Positions 30,813 to 42,900 of a stretch of 64,000 nt of DNA are shown one piece after another. The stretch's first letter is position 1. Each line of letters begins with the position of its first letter. Under the pieces are notes generated by a model. The model did not search any database. It saw only the letters and a program-made list of their open reading frames with translations, and had not been told where the DNA came from. Source of the DNA: Rhinopithecus roxellana (lineage: Eukaryota > Chordata > Mammalia > Primates > Cercopithecidae). The stretch is from assembly GCF_007565055.1 (NCBI RefSeq), contig NC_044568.1, forward strand, positions 41,919,656-41,983,655, written 5' to 3'. The translations under genes and the position numbers were made by a program.

Positions 30813-31586
30813 GTATATGTAAGAACAAAGGATCTTGAATAGACAAAACAATTTTGATAAAGAAGAATGAAGCTGGAGGAGTCACACTACTTGATTTCAA
30901 GGCTTACTATAAAGCTACAATAATCAAGACAGTGTGTTACTGGCATAAGCACAGATATAGAGATAAATAGAACAGAATAGAGAGTCCAAAAATTTGTTCA
31001 TATATTGATTTTTTGTCGATTAATTTTTGACAAAGATGCAAAGGTAATTCAGTAAAGGATAATTGATTCAACAATTAATGATGGAACAATTGGATATCTC
31101 ACGCAAAAAAAAAAACCATCTTGAATCCATATCTTGAAGCACATACAAAATTTAACTCAGAATGGATCACAGACGCAAATAACAAGACTAAAACTGTACA
31201 GGCGTACCTGGCTTTACTGTATTTTGCAGATCTTGTGGGTTTTTTTACAAATTGAAGACTGTCTATCAAGGAAGTCTATCTGCACCATTTTTCCAATAGT
31301 ACGTGTTCACTCAATGGCTGTGTCCTATTTTGGTAATTCTCATAATATTTCAAACTTTTTCATCATGATTATCTCTGCTGTGGTGATCTGTGAATAGAGA
31401 TCTTTGATGTCACTACTGTAATTGTTTTGGAGTACCACAAACTGCGCCCATATAAGATGGTAAACTTAACCAATAAATGTATACATTTTGACTGCTCTAC
31501 CAACCAGCTGTTCCCCTGTCTCTCTCCCTCTTCTTGGGCCTCCCTATTTCCTAGGACACAACAATATCGAAATTAGAACAATGAAT

Positions 31587-33060
31587 AACTCTACAATGGC
31601 CTCTAAGTGTTCAAGTAAAAGAAAGAGTCGCACATCTCTCACTTTAAATCAAAAGCTAGAAATGTTAAGCTCAGTGAGGAAGACATGTCAAAACCCAGAT
31701 AAGCCAAAAGCTAGGCGTCTTGCACCGAACAGTTCACCAAGTTATGAATGAAAAGGAAAAGCTCTTAAAGAAAATTTAAAGTGCTACTCCAGTGAACACA
31801 TGAAGCGAAACAACCTTATTGCTGATATGGAGAACGTTTCAGTGATCTGGATAGAAGATCAAACCAGCCCCCCCGCCCCCCGCTAACACTCCCTTAATTA
31901 AGCCAAAGCCTCAATTCTATGAAGGCCAGGGTGGGCAAGGAAGCTGAAAAAAAGATGGAAGCTAGCAGAGGTTGGTTCATGAGGTTGAAGGAAAAAAGCC
32001 ATCTCCATGACATAGCAGTACAAAGTGAAACAGCAAGTGCTGATGGAGTAGCAAGTTATCCACAAGAACTAGCTAACATCATGCATGAGGCTGGCTACAT
32101 TAAACAACAGAATTTCAGTGTGGATGAAATAGCCTCATATTGGAAGCAGATGCCATCTAAGAGTTTCATAGCCAGAGAGAAGAAATCAATGCCTGGCTTC
32201 AAAGCTTCAAAGGACAGGCTAATTCACTTGTTAGCGGGTAATGCAGCTGGTGACTTCGAATGGAAGCCAATACTCATTTAACATCCTAAAAATCCTAGGT
32301 CTCCTAAGAATTATGCTAAATCTATTCTGCCGGTGTTCTACGAATGGAATAACAAAGCCTGGATGACAGCAATCTATTTATAGTATGGTTTTCTGAATAT
32401 TTTAAACCCACTGTTAAGACCTACTGTTCAAAAAAAAAAAATTTATTTCAAAATATTGCTGCTCATTGACAATGTACCTAGTCACCCAAGAGCTCTGACA
32501 GAGATGTACAAGGAGATTAATGTTGTTCTTGTGCTGCTAACACAACATCCATTCTGCAGTCCACGGATCAAGGAGTCGTTTTGACCGTCAAGTCTTATTA
32601 TTTAGGAAACAAATTTCCTAAGGCTATAGCTGTCATAAATAGTGAGTTCTCTGATGGATCAGGGCAAAGTAAATTGAAAATCTTCTGGAAAGGATTCACC
32701 CTTCTAGATGCTGCAAGAACATGTGTGATTCATGGGAAGAAGTCAAAATATCGACATTAACAGGAGTTTGGAAGAGGTTGATTTCATGCTTCATGGATGA
32801 CTTTGAGGGGTTCAAAACTTCAGTGGGGAAAGTAACTACAGATGTGATGAGAATAGAAAGAGAACTAGAATTAGAAGTGGATCCTGAAGATGTGACTGAA
32901 TTGCTGCGGTCTCATGATCAAACTTGAATGGATGAAGAGTCGTTTCTCACAGATGAACAAAGAGTGGTTTTTTGAAATGGAATCTACTCCTGGTGAAGAT
33001 ATGGTGAACACTGTGGAAATGACCACAAAAGATTCAGAATATTAAATAAAAGTAGTGGAT
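31587..33060 (+). pseudogene. Tigger1 transposase, inactivated
   Basis: Open pieces at 31587-31751, 31919-32281 and 32721-32927 are fragments of one pogo-family DDE transposase. They are separated by stop codons and frameshifts. Not a host gene. Confidence 0.88.
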
Positions 33061-33436
33061 AAAGCCCCTGCAGGGTTTGAGAGGACTGACTCCAATTTTG
33101 AATGAAGCTCTACTGTGAGTAAAATGCTATCAAACAGCATCACGTGCTACAGAGAAACATCTTATGAAAGAAAGAGTCAATTGATGTGGCAAACTTCACT
33201 GCTGTCTTAAGAAATAGCCAGCTACCCCAACCTTCAACAACCACCACCTTGATCAGTCAGCAGCCATCAGCATCAAGGCAAGACCTTCCACCAGCAAAAA
33301 GTGTGTGATTCGTTGAAGGCTCAGATAGATTGTTAGTATTTTTTAGCAATAAAGTGTCCTTTAATTAAGGTATGTACATTTTTAGACATAATGCTTTTGC
33401 ACACTAAATAGACTACAGTATAATGTAAACATAACT

Positions 33437-33732
33437 TTTTTCGTGTGTGAGACAGAGTCTCGCTCTGTCGCCCAGGCTGGAATGCAGTGGCGCAATCTCA
33501 GCTCGCTGCAACCTCTGCCTCCGCCTCCCGGGTTCAAGCGATTCTTCTGCCTCAGCCTCCCGAGTAGATGGGGTTACAGGCACACACCGCCATGCTCAGC
33601 TAATTTTTGTATTTTTTGGAGAGACAGGTTTCACCATGTTGGCCAGGATGGTCTCGCTCTCCTGACCTCGTGATCCGCCCGCCTCGGCCTCCCAAAGTGC
33701 TGGGATTACAGGCATGAGTCACCGCGCCCGCC
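33437..33732 (-). mobile_element. Alu inside Tigger1
   Basis: Target duplication GTAAACATAACTTTT and GTAAGCATAACTTTT (one difference). Confidence 0.93.
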
Positions 33733-34201
33733 GTAAGCATAACTTTTATATGCACTGGGAAGTCAAACAATTTGTGTGACTCACTTTATTACCATATTTG
33801 CTTTACTGTAGTGGTCTAAAACCAAACCCACAATATCTCCAAGATATGTCTGTAAAACTCCTTGAAAAAAACAAAAAAGAAAATCCTTCTAACTTAGGTT
33901 ATGCAAAGATTTCTTAGAAACAACACCAAAAACATGATCCATGGCAATGACAACAACAAAAAACTGATAAACTGAATTTCATCAAAATTAAAACTTCTGC
34001 TTTTTGAAGGTCATGGTTAGGAAAATAAGAAGATAAGCCACAGATTGGAAGAAAACATTTACAAACACATATCTGATGTTTTTAAAAAATTGTATCTGGA
34101 CTATATAAAGAACCCTTACACAACTAATAATAGGACAAACTACCCAATAAAGATAGGAAAAGATCTGAACAATCACTATATCAATGAAGACGTATAGATG
34201 G

Positions 34202-34507
34202 GTCGGGCATGGTGGCTCATGCCTGTAATCCCAGCACTTTGGGAGGCCAAGGCAGGTGTGTCACCTGAGGTCAGGACTTCGAAACCAGCCTGGCCAACAT
34301 GGTGAAACCCCTATCTCTATTAAAAATATAACAATTAGCCAGGTGTGGTAGCAGGTGCCTGTAATCCTAGCTACTCGGGAGTCTAAGGCAGGAGAATTGC
34401 TTCAACCCAGGAGAAGGAGGCTGCAGTGAGCTGAGATTATGCCACTGCATTCCAGCCTGGGTGACAGAGCTGAAACTACATGTTAAAAAAATAATTTAAA
34501 AAAAAAC
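34202..34507 (+). mobile_element. Alu inside the L1
   Basis: GGTCGGGCATGGTGGCTC; TATAGATG flanks on both sides. Confidence 0.91.
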
Positions 34508-36318
34508 CTATAGATGCAAATAAGCACATGAAAAATGCTCAATATCATTAGTCATTAGAGAAATGCATATAAAAACCACAATGAGATATCACTACATACC
34601 TTCTAGAATGACTAGGATTAAAATGACTGGTAATACAAAGTATTGTGAGGATATAGAACAGCTGGAAGTCTCATTCACTCCTGGAGGGAATGTAACATGG
34701 AAGTGGAACCTAGAAAAGTCAAAACTATTGGATCAGAGAACAAATCAGTAGTTGCCAGGGAGTAGGTAAAAGATATTAACTACAAAAGGGCCTGAGACAA
34801 CTTTTCAGGGGACAACAATGTTCTATATTTTGATTATGATATACATGTATACATGATGGTACACATCTGTCAAAATGCACCAAACTGCTCTCCAAAAGGG
34901 TGAATTTTATTATATGTATACCTCTATAGACAAGACTTTAGAAATCCAACTAAAAAACATATTCAGAGGATGAAGAAGAGGAAATAGGGGAGGGAGAGCA
35001 AGAGAACTGATGATCCTCCTCTTAGAAGAAAGAAAGTCAACGAAAATTTGCAAGGCTTCAAAGAGGGAGAGCCACAAAACTCAAAACACCTGTTTGATGG
35101 TAGCGGCAGAGGAAAGTAGTTAAGAATATGAGTTTTCATTTTTCCACCGCTGGATCTGCAAAAATCTGAAATATGATAGCACCCAGTGAGTCTGTGGGGA
35201 CAGGCACATTCCTGCACTCTCCGTCTAAGATCTGAGCATCATCTGCAAGGGGGCGGCTTAGCAACATATTCGAACTTTATGTTCTGAATATCCTTTGAGC
35301 CAGGAAACTCATTCTTATGAATTTATCCTATGGAAAGAATAGGGCAAGCCAGGATTATATACATACAAGAATATTTATAGTAGTATTGTTAATAAAGAAA
35401 AGTTGAAAGCTATGTGAACATCTATCAATAGAAGAATAAATAAATTACACTCCAGTGCCATTCTGGGAAACAGTTCGACAGTTTCTTATAAAACTAAACA
35501 TGTACCTATCATATGACCCAATAATTGCACTCTTGGGCTTTTATCCCAGAGAAATGAAACCTCGTGTTCACACAAAAACCTGTATATGAACAGTCATCGC
35601 AGCTTTTTTCATAATAGCCTCAAAGTGGGTGAAAATGGTTAAATGGTGATACATTTACCCTTTGAAATACAATTCTCAGCAGTTAAAAAAATGAATTTCT
35701 CAAAAAAGGCTACTGACACACACAACTTGGATGGATCTTAAAAGAATTATCATGAGCCAAAAAAAAAAAAAAAAAGCCAATCTGAAAATGTTGCATGCTG
35801 TGTGATTCAATTTATGCAACAGTCTTGAAATGACAAAATGACAGAGATGGAGACTAGATTGATGGTTGCAAAGGGTTAGGGAGGTGGAGTCTGTTTCTTT
35901 AAAGGTCTTGCACAAGGGATCCTTGTGGCGATGGAACAGTTCTGTGTCTTGATTGTGGTGTTGTTTACAGGAAACTTTTATTTTATCAAGTCATGAAATT
36001 GCAAGGAAAACTGTCTGGCAGTTTCTTATAAAGTGAAAACACACTTACCAAAGAACCAGCATATATAAATGAGTGTGTATAATACGGAATGAAGCCTGTG
36101 AACTATGCCAAAGACACTTTCCTGGCTTTGATATTACACTATAGGCACGCAAGAGGTTCCTACTGGAGAATAAGTGAAGGGTATACAAAACCTTCTGTAC
36201 TATTTTTTGCAAACTTCTGTGCATTTATAATTTTTTTCAAAATTCAAATATGCAACAGATTGTCATTTCACTATTAAGAATTATGTGCATTCTTTCAAAA
36301 AAAAAAAAAAAGATGCGT

Positions 36319-37047
36319 ATAGCCGGGCACCATGGTTTGCACCTGTAATCCCAAACTAAGACAGGAGAATCGCTTGAGGCCAGGAGTTAATGACCAGCCT
36401 AGGCAACATAGCGAGACCCTTTCTCTAAAAAAAATTTTGAGGCCAGATGTGGTGGCTCATGCCTGTAATCCCAGCACATTGGGAGGCCTAGGTGGGCAAA
36501 TCACTTGAGGTCAGGAGTTCAAGACCAGCCTGGGCAACATGGCAAAACCCCATCTCTACTAAAAATATAAAAATTAGCCAGGTATGTTGGCACATGTGTA
36601 ATCCTAGCTACTCAGGATGCTGAGGCAAGAGGATTGTTTGAGCCCAGGAGTTCAAGGCTTCAGTGAGCTATGATGGCACATCTGCACTCCAGCCAGGATG
36701 ACAGAGTGAGACTCTTCTCCAAAAAAAAAAAAAAAAAAGGCTGGGCACTGTGGCTCATGCCTGTAATCCCACCACTCTGGGAGGCCAAGGCAGGCGGATC
36801 ACAAGGTTAGGAGATTGAGACCATCCTGGTCAACATGATGAAACCCCGTCTCCACTAAAAATACAAAAAAAAAAAAAATTAGCTGGGTTTGGTGGTGGGC
36901 GCCTGTAATCCCAGCTACTCGGGAGGCGGAGTCAGGAGAATCACTTGAACCCAGTAGGTGGAGGTTGCAGTGAGCCGAGATCGCGCCACTGCACTCCAGC
37001 CTGGCGACAGAGTGAGACTCCGTCTCAAAACAAAAACACAAAAAAAT
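36319..37047 (+). mobile_element. Three Alu units head to tail (monomer, full, full)
   Basis: A short left-arm element at 36319-36437 and full Alus at 36440-36738 and 36739-37047, all in plus orientation and joined through their poly-A tails. Confidence 0.9.
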
Positions 37048-37469
37048 AAGGCTAAGTAAAAGAAGAGCACAGCATATCATTGAGTGGAAAGGGCAGGATG
37101 AAAATAACACACAAAATCTCATTTACGAAAAATTATGTTTGTATGCATGCTGAAGCATATGGGAGATCTAGAAGGACAGCCACCAAAATGTTAATAATGC
37201 TTTTTTGAGGGGAGAGGTTTTTCTTTTTAAACTTCCTTCTATATTTTCTGTATTGTTTAATTTTTTTACAACATATTGCCTTCATGACAACAAAAAAAAA
37301 AACACAAATATTTCAATAGGATTTTTAAATGCTCCAAGTGACTATCAATATGGAAGAAATAATAGTGACATATTGCTCATGAAAGACAGAAAGCCCATTG
37401 CAAAACAATCTAATTCCATTCTCGCAAAAAAAAAAAAATCATATATTTTATTATATGCAAAATCTGGAC

Positions 37470-37788
37470 AGGCCAGGCGCAGTGGCTCACACCTGTAATC
37501 CCATCACTTTGGGAGGCCAAGGCGGAAGGATCATTTGAGCCCAGGAGATCGAGACCACCCTGGGCAACACAGCAAGACCCCTATCTCTACAAAAAAATAC
37601 AAAAAATTAGCTGGACTTGGTGGCACAAGCCTGTAGTCTCAGCTACTCGGGAGGCTGAGGTGGGAGGATCGCTTGAGTTCAGGAGGTCGAGGCTTCAGTG
37701 AGCTATGATTGAGCCACTAAACTCCAGCCTGGGTGACAGATCAAAACTCTGTCTCAAAAACAAAAAACAGAAACAAAACAAGAAAACA
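37470..37788 (+). mobile_element. Alu (AluJ/S-like)
   Basis: GGCCAGGCGCAGTGGCTC to AAAACAAAAAACAGAAAC. Full length. Confidence 0.9.
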
Positions 37789-37880
37789 ATGGAGTGGGGA
37801 AGGTTTTTCTAGCTATGACTCAAAATCCAGAAGCCAAAAGAGAAAATACAGATACATTTTATTACATAAAAATTATTTAA

Positions 37881-38182
37881 GGCCAGGCGTGGTGGCTCAA
37901 GTCTGTAATCCCAGCACTCTGGGAGGCTGAAGTGGGTGGATCACGAGGTCAGGAGATCGAGACCCTCCTGGTTAACATGGTGAAACCCCGTCTCTACTAA
38001 AAACACAAAAAATTAGCCAGGCATGGTGGCAGGCGCCTGTAGTCCCAGCTACTTGGGAGGGTGAGGCAGGAGAAAGGCGTGAATCCGGGAGGCGGAGCTT
38101 GCAGTGAGCCGATATCGTACCACTGCACTCCAGCCTGGGCAACTGAGCAAGACTCCATCTCAGAAAAAAACAAAAAAAATTA
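37881..38182 (+). mobile_element. Alu (AluY-like)
   Basis: Target duplication AAAAATTATTTAA at both ends. Confidence 0.93.
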
Positions 38183-38373
38183 TTTAAAAAGACACTTCTA
38201 CCTGGCCAAAAGAAGGCCATATGTAATGCTGAAAGACAAATGACAAGTTAGGAAAACTATTTGCATATAATACTTTTATCTATGTATAACAGACAAGAGC
38301 TGATTTTCCTATTACGTAAAATGTTTCTAGACATTGATAAGGAAAAGTCGAACTCAATATAAAAATGAGCAAA

Positions 38374-38970
38374 TGGCGGGGCGTGGTAGCTCATACCTGT
38401 AATCTCAGCGCTTTGGTAGGCCAAAGCAGGAGGATCATTTGAGCTCAGGAATTCGAGACCAGCCTGAGCAACATAGCAAGATCTTGACTCTACCAAAAAT
38501 CAAAAATGTTAGCTGAGTGTGGTGCCACGCACCTGGTAGTTGCTTGGGAGGCTGAGGTGAGAGGATCACGTGAGCCCAGGAGTTTGAGGCTTCAGTAAGC
38601 TATGATGGTGTCACTGCACTCCAGCTTGTATGACAGAGTGAGACCCTGTATCAGAAATAAATAAATAGAGCCGTGCATGGTAGCTTATGCCTGTAATTCC
38701 AGCACTTTGGGAGGCCAAGGCAGGAGGATCACCTGAGGTCAGGAGTTCAAGACCAGCCTGGGCAACATAGTGAAACCCTGTCTCTACTAAAAATACAAAA
38801 ATTAGCCAGGCACAGTGGAGCACACCTGTAATCCCAGCTACTCGGGAGGCTGAGTCAGGAGAATGGCTTGAACCCATGAGGCAGAGGTTGAGGTGAGCAG
38901 AGATCATACCACTGCACTCCAGTCTGGGTGACAGAGCAAGACTCCGTCTCAAAAAATAAAAATAAATAAA
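38374..38970 (+). mobile_element. Two Alus head to tail
   Basis: 38374-38666 (diverged, AAATAAATAAATAG tail) and 38669-38970 (AAAAATAAAAATAAATAAAT tail). Confidence 0.88.
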
Positions 38971-39239
38971 TGGTGAACTCACACATGTGAGAAATAATAT
39001 AAGCATAGCTACATTGTTTGTAAGAGCAAATAAATAGAACCAGCACAAATGTCTATGAATAGGGGACTAGTTAAATAAACTGTAACTTATCCCTACAACA
39101 CTAGAATATGCAGATGACAAAGTGGAAGCTCTCCTCTTATTGACATGGAATGCTCTCCAAAATGTATTTTCAAGTGAAAAAGCAAAATGCAGAATAGTAT
39201 GTAGAGTATACAACTTTTTGTATTAACTGGGGCACTTTT

Positions 39240-39406
39240 GTATCAACTGGCACATCCACGCCCAGTTAATGTTTTTATTTTTGTAGAGACGTGGTTTCAG
39301 CATGTTGCCCAGGCTGGTCGCAAACACCTGGGCTCAAGCAATCCTCCCTCCTCCCGCCTCAACCTCCCAAAAGGCTGGGATCACAGGAGGAAGCCACCAA
39401 GCCCAG
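39240..39406 (-). mobile_element. Partial Alu
   Basis: CACGCCCAGTTAATG to GCCACCAAGCCCAG: left arm plus part of the junction. Confidence 0.75.
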
Positions 39407-39575
39407 TCTCTACTCCAATGTCACGAAGGAATTTGCCCATTTCTTCCAGTACTTTTATAGATTCATCTTTCAAATTGAAATCTCCAATCCATTTGCATTG
39501 ATACTGGGGTACAGTGGGAAATATAAATCCAATTTCATTTTTTCTCCAGGTGGTCACCCATTTTTCTTAACATAA
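39407..39575 (-). mobile_element. L1 fragment (ORF2 3' region)
   Basis: Plus-strand reading AATCTCCAATCCATTTGC and CCAATTTCATTTTTTCTCC is the reverse complement of an L1 ORF2 stretch. A short decayed fragment. Confidence 0.55.
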
Positions 39576-39735
39576 TTTTTTTAATATATATGTTTATTTT
39601 AAATATGAAATAGAGACTCTGGAGTCACAGAAGGCTGGGTTCTTATTTATTTGGCTATTCGGTTATTTATTTGGCTGTGTTATTTACTTACCCTCTCAGA
39701 ACCTCAGAGAAAAGACAAAGGACAAGATTTGGGGG

Positions 39736-40042
39736 AGCCGGGTGCGGTGGCTCATGCCTTAATCCCAGCACTTTGGGAGGCTGAAGCAGGAGGATCACTT
39801 GAGCCCAGGAGTTTGAGACCAGCCAGAGCAACATAAGGAGACCCCATCTCTACAAAATTAAACATTAAAAATCCTAACCCAGCATAGTGGCATGAGCCTG
39901 TGGTCCCAGCTACTCGGGAGGCTGAGATGGGAGGATTACTTGGGCCTGGGAGCCATGATTGTGACACTGCACTCTAGCACTCCAGCCTGGGTGACAGAGT
40001 GAGACTCTGTCTAAAAAAAACAAAAAAACAAAAAAACAAAAA
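39736..40042 (+). mobile_element. Alu (AluJ/S-like)
   Basis: Target duplication AGATTTGGGG at both ends; (CAAAAAAA)n tail. Confidence 0.92.
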
Positions 40043-40854
40043 AGATTTGGGGAGGCAAAAGAAGCTACTGAGCTACTGAAGGAAATCACTTAGGAGAGAT
40101 AACTGAGGCCCAGTAGTGGAGGACCTGATAGCACAGAAAGGATCTTGGGCCAACTTGTCTGCCCCTTCACTATACTGTTGGTGAAACTGAGGTCCAGTCA
40201 GATAGATGGATTTGACCTGCAGGGTGTGGACCCTAAGACCAGGCTCTTACCCACACTGGTTCCAGGCAGGCACTGAGGGAAGACAAGCCTGACCCTACTA
40301 TACAACTGAAGAAATTGAGGCCAAAGCAGAAGTGATACCTCCCCCAGGCACTCCAGATAGAAGCTGTGGTTTCCACCCCCTTTCCCAGGAGCAAACCACG
40401 GTCTTCACTTCTGCTTGCAACCTCCAAATTCCCCTCCACATCCCTTCAGAGAGGTCACCATGCACCATCGTCTCATACACTGAGTCATTTCCTTTTCCAC
40501 CCTGCAATTCATTATTTGGGGCCTTCTAGGAAATAGCAATCCCTTCCTCACCTGACTTCCAGAATGGTTCCAGTTGATGGTGGGGAAACTGAATACTGCA
40601 CAAGAGGAGTCTGCTTGAGTTCTACAGCAGGCCAGTGGGCAAGCTGGGACTCAAACCCAGGCCTCCAGGGTCCAGGGCGCTACCCCCTGCACACTGCAGC
40701 CTCCCAAAGATGGTTGGGCAGCTGAGTTGCTGTGTAGACAAGTAAGACTCTATTTAGGCCAACAGAGAAATGACAAGCTGTGGAGCACAGGACAGAGCCT
40801 CTGGAACATGAGAATCTCATAACCAGTGCCAGTATTCAGTGCCTAGGCTGTGTG

Positions 40855-40930
40855 ACACCGGACAAGGCACTTGACCTCTCTGTGTCTCAGGTTTTCTCAT
40901 CTGTAAAATGAGGCCAAGGAAACCTATTTC
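40855..40930 (-). repeat. MIR fragment
   Basis: CACTTGACCTCTCTGTGTCTC and TCATCTGTAAAATGAGGCC. Confidence 0.7.
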
Positions 40931-41247
40931 CCAGAAAGAGAAACTCCAACAACAATTTCCCTGATCCTCTACTGGGAATCAGGCTCTGAGCCAGGTCCAG
41001 GGCTCTGGCCAAAGTCCTTGGTCAGGAATACATCTGAGCACAAGGCTTGGGAATCCCTGCCTTCCTCCCTGCAGCTGACCATGCACCCCAGAATCCCACC
41101 TCTCCCCAGCAGCATGAGGGCCTACTGAGCCAGCCATTCTCCACACACAGCCCCACCTGCCCCTGCCAACCATAGTCTGGAGCCCCTGCCTCTGGCCTGG
41201 GTGAGGAATCAATCAATCTGTGGTCTCTGCAAAAAAAGCCCTAAGAG

Positions 41248-41526
41248 GCCAGGTGCAGTGACTCACACCTGTAATCCCAGCACTTTGGGAGGCCAAAGCA
41301 GGTGGATCACCTCATCAGGAGTTCGAGACCAGCCTGACCAACATGGTGAAACCCCGCCGCTACTAAAATTATGAAAATTAGCCAGGCGTGGCGGCTGGCG
41401 CCTGTAATCCCAGCTACTCAGAAGGCTAAGGCAGGAGAATCGCTTGAACCTGGGAGGTGGAGGTTGCAGTGAGCTGAGATCGCGCCATTGCACTCCAGTC
41501 TGGGCAACAGAACAAGATTCTGTCTA
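41248..41526 (+). mobile_element. Alu
   Basis: Target duplication AAAAAAGCCCTAAGAG at both ends. Confidence 0.93.
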
Positions 41527-41689
41527 AAAAAGCCCTAAGAGATGCTATTAGTGACCCCATTTCACAGGTTGGGAAAGAGAGGCCACCCCGGAGCCCAACA
41601 GGAAGTCTGTGACCAAGCCAGCAGCAGGGCCATTTCCCTGAGACATGCTGTCCCCAGGATCCAATCCAGGTCGCTCTGAAAGGAGCTGC

Positions 41690-41870
41690 ACCTGCTCTAG
41701 TTTGCCAAGCACAAAGTATGTGCCGGGCCCTCTACTGAGCCTCTGACAGCCATCCACAGTGCAGGTTCCCAGACTCACCCCATTTTACAGATGAGAAACT
41801 CAGGTCCAGAAAAGAAATCACCCTTCACTTGTCGCAGACCTCATGGGGAAGCTAAGATTCGAGCCCCAAG
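41690..41870 (+). repeat. MIR fragment
   Basis: CCCCATTTTACAGATGAG and GAAACTCAGGTCCAG following GTGCCGGGCCCTCTACTG. Confidence 0.7.
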
Positions 41871-42110
41871 CCTAACTACTTCTTAATTTAAATCGCCCCT
41901 CCTTCCAAAAGCATAGATCTCTACATTCCCCTAGATGTGGAGCTGCCAACCAGAAAGGGTAGGAGGGTGGGTCCCCAGCTTGCTCACCCAGGATGTCCCC
42001 AGGCCTGTGCCCACCTAGGTGTCGGTATGCCCAGTACTCACTGAGGGGCCTGTGGATAAGGACAGAGAACTGGGCAGGGGAGAGTGGGGAGAGGCCCAGA
42101 GGAGGCTGAC

Positions 42111-42177
42111 CTGTGAAGCTGCCGCTGCCGCCTCAGCTGCTGTCTCGGCTGCTGTCTCGGCTGCTGTCTTGTTGCTT
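42111..42177 (-). other. Candidate noncoding 5' exon of ADGRG5
   Basis: On the minus strand a pyrimidine-rich acceptor (CCCCTTCCTGCAG) precedes 67 nt ending at CACAG/GTCAGC, a good donor. It lies on the side where ADGRG5 5' UTR exons are expected, between the coding region and the CCDC102A promoter. Most of it is a CAG/CCG-like 12-bp tandem repeat. It could equally be a chance pairing of splice motifs. Confidence 0.35.
42137..42172. repeat. 12-bp repeat x 3 (GCTGCTGTCTCG)
   Basis: Three successive copies within the candidate noncoding exon; the third ends CTTG instead of CTCG. Plus-strand reading. Confidence 0.85.
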
Positions 42178-42599
42178 CTGCAGGAAGGGGAAGCTGGGAG
42201 GCATCTGTGGGTGGCCTCTCCCTTCGCCCCACACCTGCAGCCCCCACTGCACTTCTCTCTGCTCCCTCCACCCCAGGCCCAGGCATCACACTCTCACTTC
42301 ACTTCTCCTTTCACCAACAGCATCCTCTTTGCTTCCTCCAAGCCGGTGGTCATGCCCTGGTCACCCTTTGATGGTATCACCCCGTAGAGCCTGCAGCACT
42401 TCCTGGGGTGGCGGCTCCTCTGTGGAGGTGCTCGAGGACATGGCAAAATGGCCTTACGCAGTGTTCAAGACCCACCTGAGCTCCGCATCCTTGGGCAAGA
42501 GATGTCGCCCCTCTGGGCCTCAGTTTTCCCACCTATAGAAAAGGGAAAATGATCCCTGCCTGACCTGACAATCGATGGCGTATCGATGATGGCAAGGAC

Positions 42600-42900
42600 C
42601 TCAGGCAGGATCTGGGTCAGACTGCCTGGGTTCAACTACCAAGCCCACCACTTGCTGGGTGGGTGATTGGGGCAAGCCACTCACGCTCTCTGAACCGGCT
42701 TCCCCTCTGTAAAACGGAGATAATGACAGTAGCACCTTGCAGGGTAGTGTGGGGTTTACAAAAGGTAAGGCTGACGAAGTCACTGGAAGCACTCTATGAA
42801 GCCATCATATTTCACAGATGAGGGATCTGAAGCCCAGAAAGGACCAGGGCCTGGCCCAAAGTTGCCAAGTGGCAGAGCCTGGTGGAGAGGGGCCTCCCTG
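42600..42900. repeat. Two MIR fragments in opposite orientation
   Basis: Minus: CCACTTGCTGGGTGGGTG and CTGTAAAACGGAGATAATG (about 42645-42735). Plus: CACAGATGAGGGATCTGAAG and GCCAAGTGGCAGAGCC (about 42812-42882). Confidence 0.65.

Larger units (their letters stand above)
31199..33852 (+). mobile_element. Tigger1 DNA transposon (pogo/Tc1-mariner), near full length
   Basis: The ends are inverted repeats: it starts CAGGCGTACCTGG and ends CCAAGATATGTCTG. It is flanked by a TA duplication (31197-31198 and 33853-33854). Inside is a decayed pogo-type transposase. Recognisable parts are the HTH N-terminus near 31587 (ASKCSSKRKSRTSLTLNQKL), the CENP-B-like region near 31976 (RGWFMRLKEKSHLH) and DDE-domain pieces at 32110-32600. 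Many stops and indels, plus a short C-rich run near 31867, break the frame. A minus-strand Alu interrupts it at 33437-33732. Confidence 0.93.
27842..36316 (+). mobile_element. Old L1 (L1M-type), nested host for later insertions
   Basis: L1 in plus orientation. ORF1-like sequence lies at about 28000-29200 (GAACTATCAGATAGAGAC, TGGCCAATTTTTTCCCC). The beginning of ORF2 is at about 29580-30470, the 3' part of ORF2 at 30830-31196 and 33855-35000 (CATGATCCATGGCAATG, GAAATGCATATAAAAACC), and 3' sequence runs to about 36300. Much of central ORF2 is missing. Interruptions: Alus at 28766, 30479 and 34202, the LTR at 29824 and Tigger1 at 31199. All reading frames are destroyed. Confidence 0.8.

Noticed and set aside
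31488..32927. Possible host gene from a domesticated transposase
   Set aside because: The pieces are out of frame, contain many stops and lie within intact Tigger1 ends, so this is an ordinary dead element.
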